From Pseudomonas sp. F(2018) (GTDB lineage Bacteria > Pseudomonadota > Gammaproteobacteria > Pseudomonadales > Pseudomonadaceae): 64,000 bases of DNA. The stretch is taken from assembly GCF_005508865.1 (NCBI RefSeq), contig NZ_SCOM01000002.1, positions 806,001-870,000 of the forward strand. Reading direction: 5' to 3'. The notes below the pieces were generated by a model, which was given only the letters and a program-made list of their open reading frames with translations, made no database searches and was not told where the DNA came from. This document shows, piece by piece, positions 11,147 to 19,108 of this stretch (position 1 is the first letter of the stretch; each line of letters starts with the position of its first letter). Made by a program: the position numbers and the translations under genes.

Positions 11147-11829
11147 CAGGGCTCCACGCTGTCGACCAGGCGGCCGGCTTCCAGGCGGATCAGGCGACGG
11201 CAGCGGTGGGCCAGACGCTCGTCATGGGTGACCAGGACCAGGGTAGTGCCGCGCTCCTGGTTCAGCTCGAAGAGGAGGTCGCTGATGCGCTCGCCGGTAT
11301 GGCTGTCGAGATTGCCGGTGGGCTCGTCGGCGAACAGGATTGCCGGCTCGGCGGCAAAGGCGCGGGCGATGGCCACGCGCTGCTGTTCGCCACCGGAGAG
11401 CTGGCGCGGGTAGTGACCGAAGCGCTGGCCCAAGCCAACCCGCTCCAGCAGCGAGGCGGCGCGCTGGCGGGCATCGCCGCGGCCCTCCAGCTCCAGCGGC
11501 AGCATGACGTTTTCCAGGGCGTTGAGATTGTCCAGCAGCTGGAAGGACTGGAAGACGAAACCGACATGCTCGGCGCGCACCCGTGCCCGGCGATCCTCGT
11601 CCAGCGACTGCAGGGCATTGCCGGCCAGTTCGACTTCGCCCGCGCTGGGCAGGTCGAGGCCGGCGAGCAGGCCGAGGAGGGTGGATTTGCCGGAGCCGGA
11701 GCTGCCGACGATGGCCAGGCTGTCGCCGTGGGCCAGATCGAGGGAGAGGTCGTGGAGGATGGCCAGTTCGCCTTCCGTGCTGGGAACCACTTTGCTAAGG
11801 TGCCGCGCAGTAAGAATGCTTGCGCTCAT
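11146..11829 (-). CDS. ABC transporter ATP-binding protein (YbbA-like, LolD/MacB class)
   Basis: 227 aa nucleotide-binding subunit. Walker A is GSSGSGKST (42-50), the signature [15 protein letters not shown] (about 141-155) and Walker [13 protein letters not shown] (about 163-174), followed by the switch His in LVTHDERLA. The E-P-T-G-N-L-D wording is typical of the MacB/LolD/FtsE class that pairs with FtsX-like permeases, which is the next gene. The start codon is only 10 bases from that of the divergent tesA, so its promoter must lie within tesA coding sequence. Confidence 0.92.
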   Translation of the reverse strand: MSASILTARHLSKVVPSTEGELAILHDLSLDLAHGDSLAIVGSSGSGKSTLLGLLAGLDLPSAGEVELAGNALQSLDEDRRARVRAEHVGFVFQSFQLLDNLNALENVMLPLELEGRGDARQRAASLLERVGLGQRFGHYPRQLSGGEQQRVAIARAFAAEPAILFADEPTGNLDSHTGERISDLLFELNQERGTTLVLVTHDERLAHRCRRLIRLEAGRLVDSVEP

Positions 11830-11839
11830 GGAGAGTCCG

Positions 11840-12445
11840 ATGCGTGCATTGTGGATGAGCGGTGCGCTGACGCTGATGTTGTGGGCTCAGGGCGCACTGG
11901 CCGGCACCGTACTGGTCGTCGGCGATAGTATCAGCGCCGCTTTGGGCCTGGATACACGACAGGGCTGGGTGTCCCTGCTGCAAAACCGCCTGCAGGAGGG
12001 TGGTTTCGCGCACCAGGTGGTCAATGCATCGATCAGTGGCGATACCAGCTCAGGTGGCCTGGCGCGCCTGCCGGCGTTGCTTTCACAGCATCGGCCGCAG
12101 CTGGTGATCATCGAGCTGGGCGGCAATGATGGCCTCCGTGGACAGCCACCGGCGCAATTGCAACAGAATCTTGCTCACATGGTGGATGCGTCCACCGCTG
12201 CGGGGGCAAAAGTGCTGCTGTTGGGCATGCGTCTGCCGCCGAACTATGGCCAGCGCTATACCCAGGCCTTCGCTCAGGTGTTCAGCGATGTGGCGGCGGA
12301 TAAACAGGTGCCGCTGGTGCCGTTTCTGCTCGAAGGCGTCGGCGGTGTGCCGGGCATGATGCAGGCCGATGGCATCCACCCGGCAGTAGCGGCCCAGCCG
12401 CAGTTGCTGGAGAACGTCTGGCCGACGCTGGAGCCGCTGCTCTGA
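11840..12445 (+). CDS. tesA: periplasmic arylesterase / acyl-CoA thioesterase I / lysophospholipase L1
   Basis: 201 aa GDSL (SGNH) hydrolase with a signal peptide cleaved after AlaLeuAla21. The four SGNH blocks are present: GDSIS (Ser30), Gly in SGDTSSGG, GGND near residue 94, and DGIHP near residue 175 with catalytic Asp and His. It hydrolyses thioesters and esters in the periplasm. GGAG (11830-11833) fits ATG 11840; longer in-frame upstream starts would overlap the divergent ATPase gene. The ybbA-tesA divergent arrangement is conserved in E. coli. Confidence 0.95.
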   Translation: MRALWMSGALTLMLWAQGALAGTVLVVGDSISAALGLDTRQGWVSLLQNRLQEGGFAHQVVNASISGDTSSGGLARLPALLSQHRPQLVIIELGGNDGLRGQPPAQLQQNLAHMVDASTAAGAKVLLLGMRLPPNYGQRYTQAFAQVFSDVAADKQVPLVPFLLEGVGGVPGMMQADGIHPAVAAQPQLLENVWPTLEPLL

Positions 12446-12501
12446 GCCTTCCCCGGCTGCTGGCTTTCGGCTATCGTGGCGCCCCCGCCTCGGAGCCCTG
12501 A

Positions 12502-12783
12502 ATGCCGCGTCCCGCCTGGTCCCTGTACGCCTACCAACTGATCGTGCCCGACGAGCAGCTCGACCTGTTCGCCTGCCGCGAGGCAAAGGTGCATCTGGTG
12601 GCCAAACAGCTGGAGTTGGGTGGCTTTGCCGATCGCACCCTGTGTGGCGGCCTGTTGCCGGCGTTACCGGTGATGCGTGATGTGGACAAGGCTGGCTTGC
12701 GCGACAAGCGCCTGTGCCCGGCCTGCCGTCAGGCGCTGGAAGCCCAGCGCCGCGGCGAACGGCTACTGTGGCCCGACGCCTGA
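12502..12783 (+). CDS. conserved hypothetical small protein with CxxC
   Basis: 93 aa, cytoplasmic-looking. Four cysteines (25, 48, 72, 75), the last two as CPAC, could form a metal site or redox pair, but the spacing matches no family I can name. GGAG (12492-12495) precedes the ATG. It lies between tesA and the L,D-transpeptidase on the same strand, with 56- and 74-base gaps. Confidence 0.65.
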   Translation: MPRPAWSLYAYQLIVPDEQLDLFACREAKVHLVAKQLELGGFADRTLCGGLLPALPVMRDVDKAGLRDKRLCPACRQALEAQRRGERLLWPDA

Positions 12784-12857
12784 ACCCTCCCGGCCCGCTT
12801 GCTGCCGGTGTACAATCCCGAGTCTTTCCATCAGCCATTCTTGCCAAGGATTAACGG

Positions 12858-13817
12858 ATGTTGTCGCTGTCGCGCGTTCCTGCCGTCGCCCTCGCCAGCC
12901 TGATCATGGCCGGCCCTGCCGCCGCCCTCGAGCTGCCCCTGCCGCCCCCGGGCGAAGATATCGTCGGCCAGATCCAGGTGGTCAAGGCCAAGTACGAGGA
13001 CACCTTCGCCGACATCGCCACCTCCAGCGATCTGGGCTATCTGGAGATGGTCGCGGCCAACCCGGGTGTCGATCCCTGGCTGCCGGGCGAGGGCGCCGAG
13101 ATCATTCTGCCGACCCGCTACATTCTGCCGCCGGGCCCGCGCGAAGGCATCGTGATCAACCTGGCCGAGTACCGCATGTACTACTTCCCGAAAGGGCAGA
13201 ACGTGGTACACACCTTCCCGCTGGGTATTGGCCGTGAGGGCTGGGGCTCGCCAATCGCGCACACCACCATCACCGCCAAGACGCCGAACCCGGGCTGGAC
13301 GCCGCCGGCGTCGATCCGCGCCGAGCACGCCGCCGATGGCGATCCGCTGCCGGCATACGTGCCGCCAGGACCGGACAACCCGCTGGGGCCGTTCAAGTTC
13401 ACTCTCGGCACGCCGGGCTACCTGATCCATGGTTCCAACAAGAAGTTCGGCATCGGCATGCGCGTCAGCCACGGTTGCTTCCGCATGCTGAACAACAACG
13501 TGCTGGAGCTGGCCAAGATGGCTCCGGTGGGCACTTCCGTACGCATCGTCAACGAGCCATACAAGTTCGGTGTCAGTGGCGGCAAGGTCTATCTGGAGGC
13601 CCATGCGCCGCTGACCGACGGCGAAGAGCCGTCGGTAGTGGACAAGCACACTGCCGTGATCAATGCGCTGCTGAAGAACGACGCGCTGGGCGGCAGCATG
13701 CGCCTGGACTGGGAGATGGTGCGCGAGGTGGTGGCGTCGGAAGATGGCATGCCCATCGAGATCGCCATACCGCAGGAAGCCGTGGCCAATCATGAGGCCG
13801 CTCCGCTGGAGCTCTAG
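12858..13817 (+). CDS. L,D-transpeptidase, YkuD/ErfK family
   Basis: 319 aa exported enzyme. A signal peptide (about 1-23) is followed by a LysM-like segment (about 30-95, with DLGYLEMVAANPGVDPWLPG) and the YkuD catalytic domain (about 97-235). The active-site motif HGSNKKFGIGMRVSHGCFRM ends in catalytic Cys207. ErfK/YbiS-type enzymes link the major outer-membrane lipoprotein to peptidoglycan, and the lipoprotein gene oprI lies immediately downstream in convergent orientation. A Lpp-anchoring role is a fair inference, although other L,D-transpeptidases form 3-3 crosslinks. Confidence 0.92.
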   Translation: MLSLSRVPAVALASLIMAGPAAALELPLPPPGEDIVGQIQVVKAKYEDTFADIATSSDLGYLEMVAANPGVDPWLPGEGAEIILPTRYILPPGPREGIVINLAEYRMYYFPKGQNVVHTFPLGIGREGWGSPIAHTTITAKTPNPGWTPPASIRAEHAADGDPLPAYVPPGPDNPLGPFKFTLGTPGYLIHGSNKKFGIGMRVSHGCFRMLNNNVLELAKMAPVGTSVRIVNEPYKFGVSGGKVYLEAHAPLTDGEEPSVVDKHTAVINALLKNDALGGSMRLDWEMVREVVASEDGMPIEIAIPQEAVANHEAAPLEL

Positions 13818-13834
13818 GTCTCTACTTTAAAGAG

Positions 13835-13864
13835 CCCGCCCGCAGCGATGCCGGCGGGTTTTTT
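13835..13864 (+). terminator. terminator after the L,D-transpeptidase
   Basis: Stem CCCGCC / GGCGGG (13835-13840 with 13853-13858), then six T (13859-13864). Confidence 0.8.
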
Positions 13865-13888
13865 GTTGCTGTGAGAAATCGCAGGCAT

Positions 13889-13920
13889 TAAAAAAGCCGA
13901 CCCGGTGAACCGGATCGGCT
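13889..13920 (-). terminator. terminator after oprI
   Basis: On the minus strand a 10-bp stem with one C-A mismatch (AGCCGA, CCGG) closes on a 4-base loop and is followed by six T. It ends the oprI transcript 22 bases past its stop. Confidence 0.85.
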
Positions 13921-13941
13921 TCTTCAAAGCCTTGGCAAGAA

Positions 13942-14193
13942 TTACTTGCGGCTGGCTTTTTCCAGCATGCGCAGAGCGCGCTCGTTGGCTTCGTCAGCGG
14001 TCTGCTGAGCCTTCTGAGCAGCGGCCAGAGCCTCGTCAGCCTTACGGTAGGCTTCGTCGGCACGAGCTTGAGCGCGGGCAGCGGCGTCTTCGGTAGCGGT
14101 CAGACGGGCTTCGGTTTCTTTGGATACGCTGCTGCAACCGGTGGCCAGAACGGCGGCCAGAGCCAGAGCAGAGAATTTCAGAACGTTGTTCAT
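13942..14193 (-). CDS. oprI: major outer-membrane lipoprotein OprI (Lpp homologue)
   Basis: 83 aa. The signal peptide ends with lipobox LATGC (Cys20 is lipidated). The 64-residue mature chain is one continuous alanine-rich heptad coiled coil, ending in [11 protein letters not shown], whose terminal Lys can be linked to peptidoglycan. OprI is one of the most abundant pseudomonad proteins and tethers outer membrane to cell wall. The leader has a strong ribosome site (AAGGGGAA) and a long perfect palindrome upstream. The likely linking enzyme, an L,D-transpeptidase, is encoded convergently. Confidence 0.97.
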   Translation of the reverse strand: MNNVLKFSALALAAVLATGCSSVSKETEARLTATEDAAARAQARADEAYRKADEALAAAQKAQQTADEANERALRMLEKASRK

Positions 14194-14228
14194 CGTGTTC
14201 CCCTTAAGGTGGACTTTCCATGAAAAGC

Positions 14229-14250
14229 AATTTCCCGAGCTCGGGAAATT
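14229..14250 (-). promoter_or_regulatory. 22-bp perfect palindrome in the oprI leader
   Basis: Positions 14229-14250 read AATTTCCCG-AGCT-CGGGAAATT, a perfect inverted repeat. In RNA it would make a 9-bp stem with a 4-base loop about 36 bases before the oprI start codon. It has no T-tract, so it is not a terminator. It may be an mRNA-stabilising 5' stem or a protein-binding site. Confidence 0.6.
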
Positions 14251-14529
14251 AGCCGGGCTACATACTACCCATTACTTTTAGTAAGTAAACCGACCTGAAG
14301 CAAGTGAAGCAAAAAAAAGCCGCATCTGTTCAAGTTTTAATCTTTTCTGTTTAAAAAACATGCAGTTCGAGTGCTCGGGCGGCTGCCAGCAAGTCCAATT
14401 CGCGACACTTGCAGTTGGTACGTCGGTGCATTTCTGCCACATGGCGTCCGGGCGCGTGCGTGCAGTTGATAATATTGTGCTCGCCGTATCCGGCAGGATG
14501 CATTCCGGACAATTCCAAGGACGTTAAAG
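14251..14529. other. divergent promoter region between oprI and the gene at 14530
   Basis: About 280 bases holding the promoters of oprI (minus) and the next plus-strand gene. The 14270-14360 part is AT-rich with A- and T-runs (A8 at 14311-14318), consistent with an UP-element for strong oprI transcription. I could not fix convincing -35/-10 boxes. The remainder (14370-14525) has no ORF or RNA that I can support. Confidence 0.4.
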
Positions 14530-15792
14530 ATGTCGAAACTCATCAAGTGGGGACTGTTGGCCATAGTGGCCGTGGCGATACTGATCAAGGTCTCGCTGTG
14601 GTTGTCGGTGCGCTCGATCATGAATGATGCGATCGCCCAGATGTCTCCCTTCATGAACTTGAGTTATCAAGGCATCACCTCTTCCTTCGATGGCCGCATC
14701 GGCGTTGAAGGTATCGAGGTCCAGGTGCCGATGTTCAACGACGAGTTTCATATCGCCCACGCGGAACTCAAGTTCAAGGATTTGATGGGCCTGTTGTCGT
14801 TCAAGGAGCGTCTGGCCGAGGGCAAATTTCCCGAGCAGATAGCAGTGAATATCAAGGGGCTCACGCTCGATGTGCATGGCCCTTTCATGGAGCTGATCCA
14901 TCAGGCCCCGGAGCAACCTGATCTGGAAACCGCGCTGACCAGCGCGCCCTGTGGCAGTAGCAGCCGCATCGGGGTCGATGAGCTGCTGGAAATGGGATAT
15001 CACACTTTCGAGACCGACGCCCAGTTCTCCTACCTGTTCCAGCCAGGGGCGCAGACCCTGAGCTTCAACCTCGCTGCGGATATGCGAGGCATGGGTGATT
15101 ACCGTGTCAGCTTCTCCCTGGCCAACATGTCGGAGAAGCCGGGCGATCTGCGGGTCAACCCGCCGCGGGTATCCACCGTCACCGTGGAGATCAATGACAA
15201 CCAGTACCAGCGCAAGGTCAGCAGCTACTGCGCCGGCAAGCTGGGCCTGTCGGATGAGGCCTATCTGCAGGCTTCGCTGGACAATCTGGACAGTTCGTTG
15301 CGAGCCCAACGCATCGCCCTGGATCCAGCGCTACTGGAGTCGCTGAAGGCCTATTACAAGGATCCTCAGGCGCTACGCGTCGAGCTGGCGCCGACCGAAG
15401 GCATGACCTGGGACGGCCTGCAGTTCTTCGAGGCCAAGGATGTACTGGCCATGCTGCGTCCGGCCGTACTGATCAACCAGCAGGCGGTGGAACCTCTGGC
15501 CTTTTCCTGGGTCGATCCCCAAGCGGCGCCGATTCCGGCGGCGAACGAACTTGTGCGTGCCGAAGAGAGCGAGCAGGTGCAGGTTTCGCAGTACGAGTTC
15601 GTCAATGTGGAAAGCCTACCCAGTCATGCTGGCAAGCGGCTACAGTTCATTACTTATGACGGCACCTATTATCAGGGCGTGCTGCACAAGATCGAGAATG
15701 GCAAGGTGTTCCTCAGCGTGCAGATGGGTACCGGGTCGGCCGAGATGTTTCTTCGTCTGGAAAAGATCGATAAGGTAAGGGTTCTGTTCTAG
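14530..15792 (+). CDS. membrane-anchored protein of unknown function with C-terminal small beta-barrel-like domain
   Basis: 420 aa, conserved-looking but unnamed. An uncleaved N-terminal anchor (about 7-27) precedes a periplasmic-looking body whose early part (FDGRIGVEGIEV, IAHAELKFKDLMGLLSF) resembles the DUF945/AsmA-like style of envelope proteins. Two cysteines (near 139 and 235) may pair. The last 55 residues (GKRLQFITYDGTYYQGVLH, ENGKVFLSV, FLRLEKIDKVRVL) read like a five-strand Sm/SH3-type barrel. It is followed by a small GNAT gene 20 bases later. Confidence 0.7.
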   Translation: MSKLIKWGLLAIVAVAILIKVSLWLSVRSIMNDAIAQMSPFMNLSYQGITSSFDGRIGVEGIEVQVPMFNDEFHIAHAELKFKDLMGLLSFKERLAEGKFPEQIAVNIKGLTLDVHGPFMELIHQAPEQPDLETALTSAPCGSSSRIGVDELLEMGYHTFETDAQFSYLFQPGAQTLSFNLAADMRGMGDYRVSFSLANMSEKPGDLRVNPPRVSTVTVEINDNQYQRKVSSYCAGKLGLSDEAYLQASLDNLDSSLRAQRIALDPALLESLKAYYKDPQALRVELAPTEGMTWDGLQFFEAKDVLAMLRPAVLINQQAVEPLAFSWVDPQAAPIPAANELVRAEESEQVQVSQYEFVNVESLPSHAGKRLQFITYDGTYYQGVLHKIENGKVFLSVQMGTGSAEMFLRLEKIDKVRVLF

Positions 15793-15812
15793 AGCCCCAT
15801 TGAGGAGATGAA

Positions 15813-16094
15813 ATGAGCCAAGGGTTGTCCATCCACCATGACCAGGCGGGTCATCAGTTCGAGGCCGTCATCGACGGCCACCGCGCCTATCTGGCCTATA
15901 TGGATCTGGGCAAACAGACGCTCGACATCTACCGTACCTTCGTGCCGAACGCCCTGCGTGGGCGTGGCATTGCGGCGGCGCTGACCGAGCAGGCGCTGGA
16001 GTATGCCGAGTCCATGGGCTACACGGTGATTCCGTCATGCTCCTATGTAGAGCGTTACCTCGAGCGCCGTCAGCGCCAGCAGCTCAAGCACTGA
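15813..16094 (+). CDS. small GNAT-fold N-acetyltransferase (YjdJ/Gtn-like)
   Basis: 93 aa, the compact Gcn5-related type. The acetyl-CoA pyrophosphate-binding loop is visible as ALRGRGIAAALTEQAL near residue 50, followed by VIPSCSYVERYLERR, where the conserved Cys/Ser-Tyr pair is typical of this short family. The substrate is unknown. GAGGAG lies 6 bases before the ATG. Likely co-transcribed with the preceding gene; a bidirectional terminator follows. Confidence 0.85.
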   Translation: MSQGLSIHHDQAGHQFEAVIDGHRAYLAYMDLGKQTLDIYRTFVPNALRGRGIAAALTEQALEYAESMGYTVIPSCSYVERYLERRQRQQLKH

Positions 16095-16110
16095 ATCGAG
16101 CTACAAACAA

Positions 16111-16135
16111 AAACGCCGGGCAATGCCCGGCGTTT
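16111..16135. terminator. bidirectional terminator between the GNAT gene and DAHP synthase
   Basis: Stem AAACGCCGGGC / GCCCGGCGTTT with a 3-base loop (16111-16135), T-runs on both strands. It serves both convergent genes. Confidence 0.85.
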
Positions 16136-16151
16136 TCGTTTCTGCAGACGA

Positions 16152-17228
16152 TCAGCCGCGCTGGCGCTTGGGCAGCACGTCCTTGAGTTTGGCGTGCATG
16201 CTGCGCAGGGTCTTCTCGGTGGTGTCCCAGTCGATGCAGGCGTCGGTGATGGAGACGCCGTACTTCAGATCGCCCAGATCTTTCGGTATCGACTGGCTAC
16301 CCCAGCCCAGGTGGCTCTCGACCATCAGGCCAACGATCGAGTTGTTGCCTTCGAGAATCTGGTTGGCCACGTTCTCCATGACCAGTGGCTGCAAGGCCGG
16401 GTCCTTGTTGGAGTTCGCGTGGCTGCAGTCGACCATGATGTTCGCGCTGATCTTGGCCTTGGCCAGCTCCTGCTCGCAGATGGCGACGCTGACCGAGTCA
16501 TAGTTGGGCTTGCCGTTGCCACCGCGCAGCACCACATGGCCATAGGCGTTGCCCTTGGTGGTGACGATGGAGACGCCACCCTCCTGGTTGATGCCGAGGA
16601 AGCGGTGTGGGCTGGAAACGGACTGCAGGGCGTTGATCGCCACGGTCAGGCCGCCGTCGGTGCCATTCTTGAAGCCCACCGCCGAGGATAGGCCGGAGGC
16701 CATCTCGCGGTGGGTCTGGGATTCGGTGGTGCGGGCGCCGATGGCCGACCAGCTGATCAGGTCCTGCAGGTATTGCGGAGAGATCGGGTCGAGCGCCTCG
16801 GTGGCGGTCGGCAGGCCCATTTCGGCCAGATCGCGCAGCAGCTGACGACCGATGTGCAGGCCATCCTGGATCTTGAACGAGTCATCCAGATAGGGATCGT
16901 TGATCAGGCCTTTCCAGCCGACCGTGGTGCGCGGCTTCTCGAAGTACACGCGCATGACCAGGAAAAGGCTGTCGGACACCTCGGCGGCCAGCACCTTGAG
17001 GCGCTCGGCGTACTCGTGGGCGGCCTTGATATCGTGGATGGAGCAGGGGCCGACCACCACGAACAGGCGATGATCCTTGCCATCGAGAATGTCTCGAACG
17101 ACCTGGCGGCCATTGGCAACAGTGCGCTGGGCGGCTTCTGTAAGGGGGATTTCGCGCTTGAGCTGCGCCGGGGTGATCAGGGTTTCATTGGACGAAACGT
17201 TAAGATCGTCAATTGGTAAATCAGCCAT
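16152..17228 (-). CDS. 3-deoxy-7-phosphoheptulonate (DAHP) synthase, class I
   Basis: 358 aa AroFGH-type enzyme joining PEP and erythrose 4-phosphate, the first step of the shikimate pathway. Family blocks include VVGPCSIHD (near 60), MRVYFEKPRTTVGWKGLINDP (in pieces: FEKPRTT, GWKG), IGARTTESQ, GFKNGTDG and DCSHANSNKDP. Which aromatic amino acid inhibits it cannot be told here. ATG 17228 (MADLPIDDLN) gives the usual length; an upstream in-frame ATG at 17279 has no ribosome site. Confidence 0.93.
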   Translation of the reverse strand: MADLPIDDLNVSSNETLITPAQLKREIPLTEAAQRTVANGRQVVRDILDGKDHRLFVVVGPCSIHDIKAAHEYAERLKVLAAEVSDSLFLVMRVYFEKPRTTVGWKGLINDPYLDDSFKIQDGLHIGRQLLRDLAEMGLPTATEALDPISPQYLQDLISWSAIGARTTESQTHREMASGLSSAVGFKNGTDGGLTVAINALQSVSSPHRFLGINQEGGVSIVTTKGNAYGHVVLRGGNGKPNYDSVSVAICEQELAKAKISANIMVDCSHANSNKDPALQPLVMENVANQILEGNNSIVGLMVESHLGWGSQSIPKDLGDLKYGVSITDACIDWDTTEKTLRSMHAKLKDVLPKRQRG

Positions 17229-17349
17229 CGTGGTACTCGTCAGGTCACGGGAGCCGAGCGCCTCTTCAGGCGGAATCATGGGGCGCAGCGGGGGACAGGC
17301 ACCTTAACGCGTTCCAGGCCGCCTAGACAATGGGCGGAACCGCTCGGTA

Positions 17350-17769
17350 TCAGTGGATTTGCGTGCTGGGGAACTCGGCGGCGTGCAGGGCTATCCATTC
17401 GCGGGCGACGGTTTCTACTTCCAGCGGCGCCCCCAGTTCCTGCTCGCGCTGATGACGATAATGTTCGATCTGGCAGACCTGCTCGACCATACGGGCGCGG
17501 AACAACGTGTCCTCATCGATGAAGGCGATGCCGACCAGGTAGTTCTCCGCCTGCTTGCGACACCAGGCCACCACCCCAGGATAGCGGGCCTGTTCGCCCA
17601 GCACCGGGATACGTAGCTCCACGGCCGTGCCTTTGCGGAAGCCCTTGCTGGAATTGCACGCCACGCCACCCAGGCTGATATTGTTCAGCCTCTGTCGCGG
17701 CAAGAAGGCATGTTTGCGCTGGACCAGTTCCACTGGCATGTCGCTTGGGTGACGCAGAAAACGACGCAT
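17350..17769 (-). CDS. PilZ domain protein (putative c-di-GMP receptor)
   Basis: 139 aa single PilZ domain. The c-di-GMP-binding motifs are near complete: RxxxR as RRFLRH at the N-terminus and NISLGGVAC ([D/N]xSxxG) at about residue 31. Strands follow in order, with WCRKQAENYLVGIAFIDED closing the barrel, and a C-terminal helix comes after. The ATG at 17769 has GGAG 8 bases upstream; an earlier ATG at 17790 would overlap the divergent gene. Effector unknown. Only 1 base separates it from the longest form of the divergent thioredoxin-like gene. Confidence 0.85.
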   Translation of the reverse strand: MRRFLRHPSDMPVELVQRKHAFLPRQRLNNISLGGVACNSSKGFRKGTAVELRIPVLGEQARYPGVVAWCRKQAENYLVGIAFIDEDTLFRARMVEQVCQIEHYRHQREQELGAPLEVETVAREWIALHAAEFPSTQIH

Positions 17770-17770
17770 T

Positions 17771-18154
17771 GTGACCACTCCGGATGCCATCCATTTGACA
17801 TCACACGTGAACAGTATAGTGCCCAGCCTGGAGCTGACCGATTTTGATGCAGACCGTCAGTTGCTGGATCTGCCGGGGAGCTCCCTGCTGATATTTACCA
17901 GCATAGGTTGTGCCAGTTGCCGCTGGGCCCGTCACGCACTGCCAGGTATGCGGCTTCCGATCGAGCGCCTTTGCTGGGTGGACGCGGGCCACAACGGCGG
18001 TTTGGTCCAGCGTTATGGCGTTTTTCACCTGCCAAGCCTGTTTCTCATTCGTGACGGCCAATTTCTTGGCAGTTTGCAATCCCAGCTGAATCCGACCGGG
18101 CTTTCTGCAGTGCTGGAGCAGGCGCTGGGTCGTCAACCCGAGGAGCTACCCTGA
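17771..18154 (+). CDS. thioredoxin-like protein
   Basis: Up to 127 aa with a thioredoxin fold. LLIFTSIGCASCRWARHALPG carries the CASC redox pair (Cys47, Cys50 in the long form), and the cis-Pro strand appears as YGVFHLPSLFLIRDG. No signal peptide, so it acts in the cytoplasm. The start is uncertain: GTG 17771 is the longest form, and GTG 17807 or 17819 are alternatives, none with a good ribosome site. The stop overlaps the next ATG by 1 base, pointing to coupled translation with the ketopantoate-reductase-like gene. Confidence 0.75.
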   Translation: MTTPDAIHLTSHVNSIVPSLELTDFDADRQLLDLPGSSLLIFTSIGCASCRWARHALPGMRLPIERLCWVDAGHNGGLVQRYGVFHLPSLFLIRDGQFLGSLQSQLNPTGLSAVLEQALGRQPEELP

Positions 18155-19101
18155 TGTCGGATCCGCAACGCCCACGCATCGGCATCGTTGGTACCGGTGC
18201 CATTGGTGGTTTCTACGGCCTGATGCTGGCCCGCGCTGGTCATGATGTGCATTTTCTGCTGCGCAGCGAATATGCAGCGGTTGTGGAACAGGGGCTGCGG
18301 CTGAACAGCGCCGTGCATGGCCAGCTGCATCTGCAGCCGGTACAGGCCTGGAGTAGCGCAGCCGAGATGCCAGCCTGCGACTGGTTGCTGGTGGGAGCCA
18401 AGACCACCAGTAATGCGGAGTTGGCACCTGTCATCGCGCAGCTTGCCGCACCAGGCGCCAAGGTAGTCCTGCTGCAGAATGGTTTGGCCGTCGAGGAGCA
18501 GCTGCGACCTCTGCTACCGGACTCGCTGCACCTGCTAGGCGGGCTGTGCTTTATCTGCACCCATCGCGCCGCGGCAGGAGTGATCGAACATCAATCCCTG
18601 GGTGCGGTAAACCTGGGCTATCACTCCGGACCGGTGGATTCGCTCGAAGCTCGGCAGGCATTGGTCGAGGAGGGCGCCGAGTTGTTTCGTTCGGCCGGCC
18701 TGGAGTCCACTGCCATGGCTGATCTGCAGCAGGCGCGCTGGCAGAAACTGGTGTGGAACGTGCCCTACAACGGCCTCTCCGTGCTGCTCAATGCCGGCAC
18801 CACTCGGCTCATGGCCAGCGCCGACAGCCGCGGGCTGATCCTGGATCTGATGCAGGAGGTGGTGCAGGGCGCCGCGGCTTGCGGGCATGTCCTGCCGGAA
18901 GGCTATGCGCAGAAGCTGCTGGCGGTGACCGAGCGCATGCCGGACTACCTGCCCAGCATGTACCATGACTTCAAACACAAGCGCCCGTTGGAGCTGCAGG
19001 CTATCTACGCCGCACCTCTGGCGGCTGCCGCGGCAGCCGGCTGCGAGCTGCCGAAAATGCGCATGCTGCACCAGGCATTGCGCTTCCTCGACGCGAGCTG
19101 A
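18154..19101 (+). CDS. putative 2-dehydropantoate 2-reductase (ketopantoate reductase family)
   Basis: 315 aa. The N-terminal Rossmann fold has GTGAIGGFYG (13-22) and the usual VGAKTTSNAEL block. The C-terminal helical domain has the catalytic Lys in ARWQKLVWNVPYN and ends LPKMRMLHQALRFL. PanE makes pantoate from ketopantoate with NADPH; pseudomonads carry several paralogues, so the pantothenate role is not certain. Translationally coupled to the thioredoxin-like gene and followed 7 bases later by a nucleotidase. Confidence 0.85.
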   Translation: MSDPQRPRIGIVGTGAIGGFYGLMLARAGHDVHFLLRSEYAAVVEQGLRLNSAVHGQLHLQPVQAWSSAAEMPACDWLLVGAKTTSNAELAPVIAQLAAPGAKVVLLQNGLAVEEQLRPLLPDSLHLLGGLCFICTHRAAAGVIEHQSLGAVNLGYHSGPVDSLEARQALVEEGAELFRSAGLESTAMADLQQARWQKLVWNVPYNGLSVLLNAGTTRLMASADSRGLILDLMQEVVQGAAACGHVLPEGYAQKLLAVTERMPDYLPSMYHDFKHKRPLELQAIYAAPLAAAAAAGCELPKMRMLHQALRFLDAS

Positions 19102-19108
19102 GACCACT

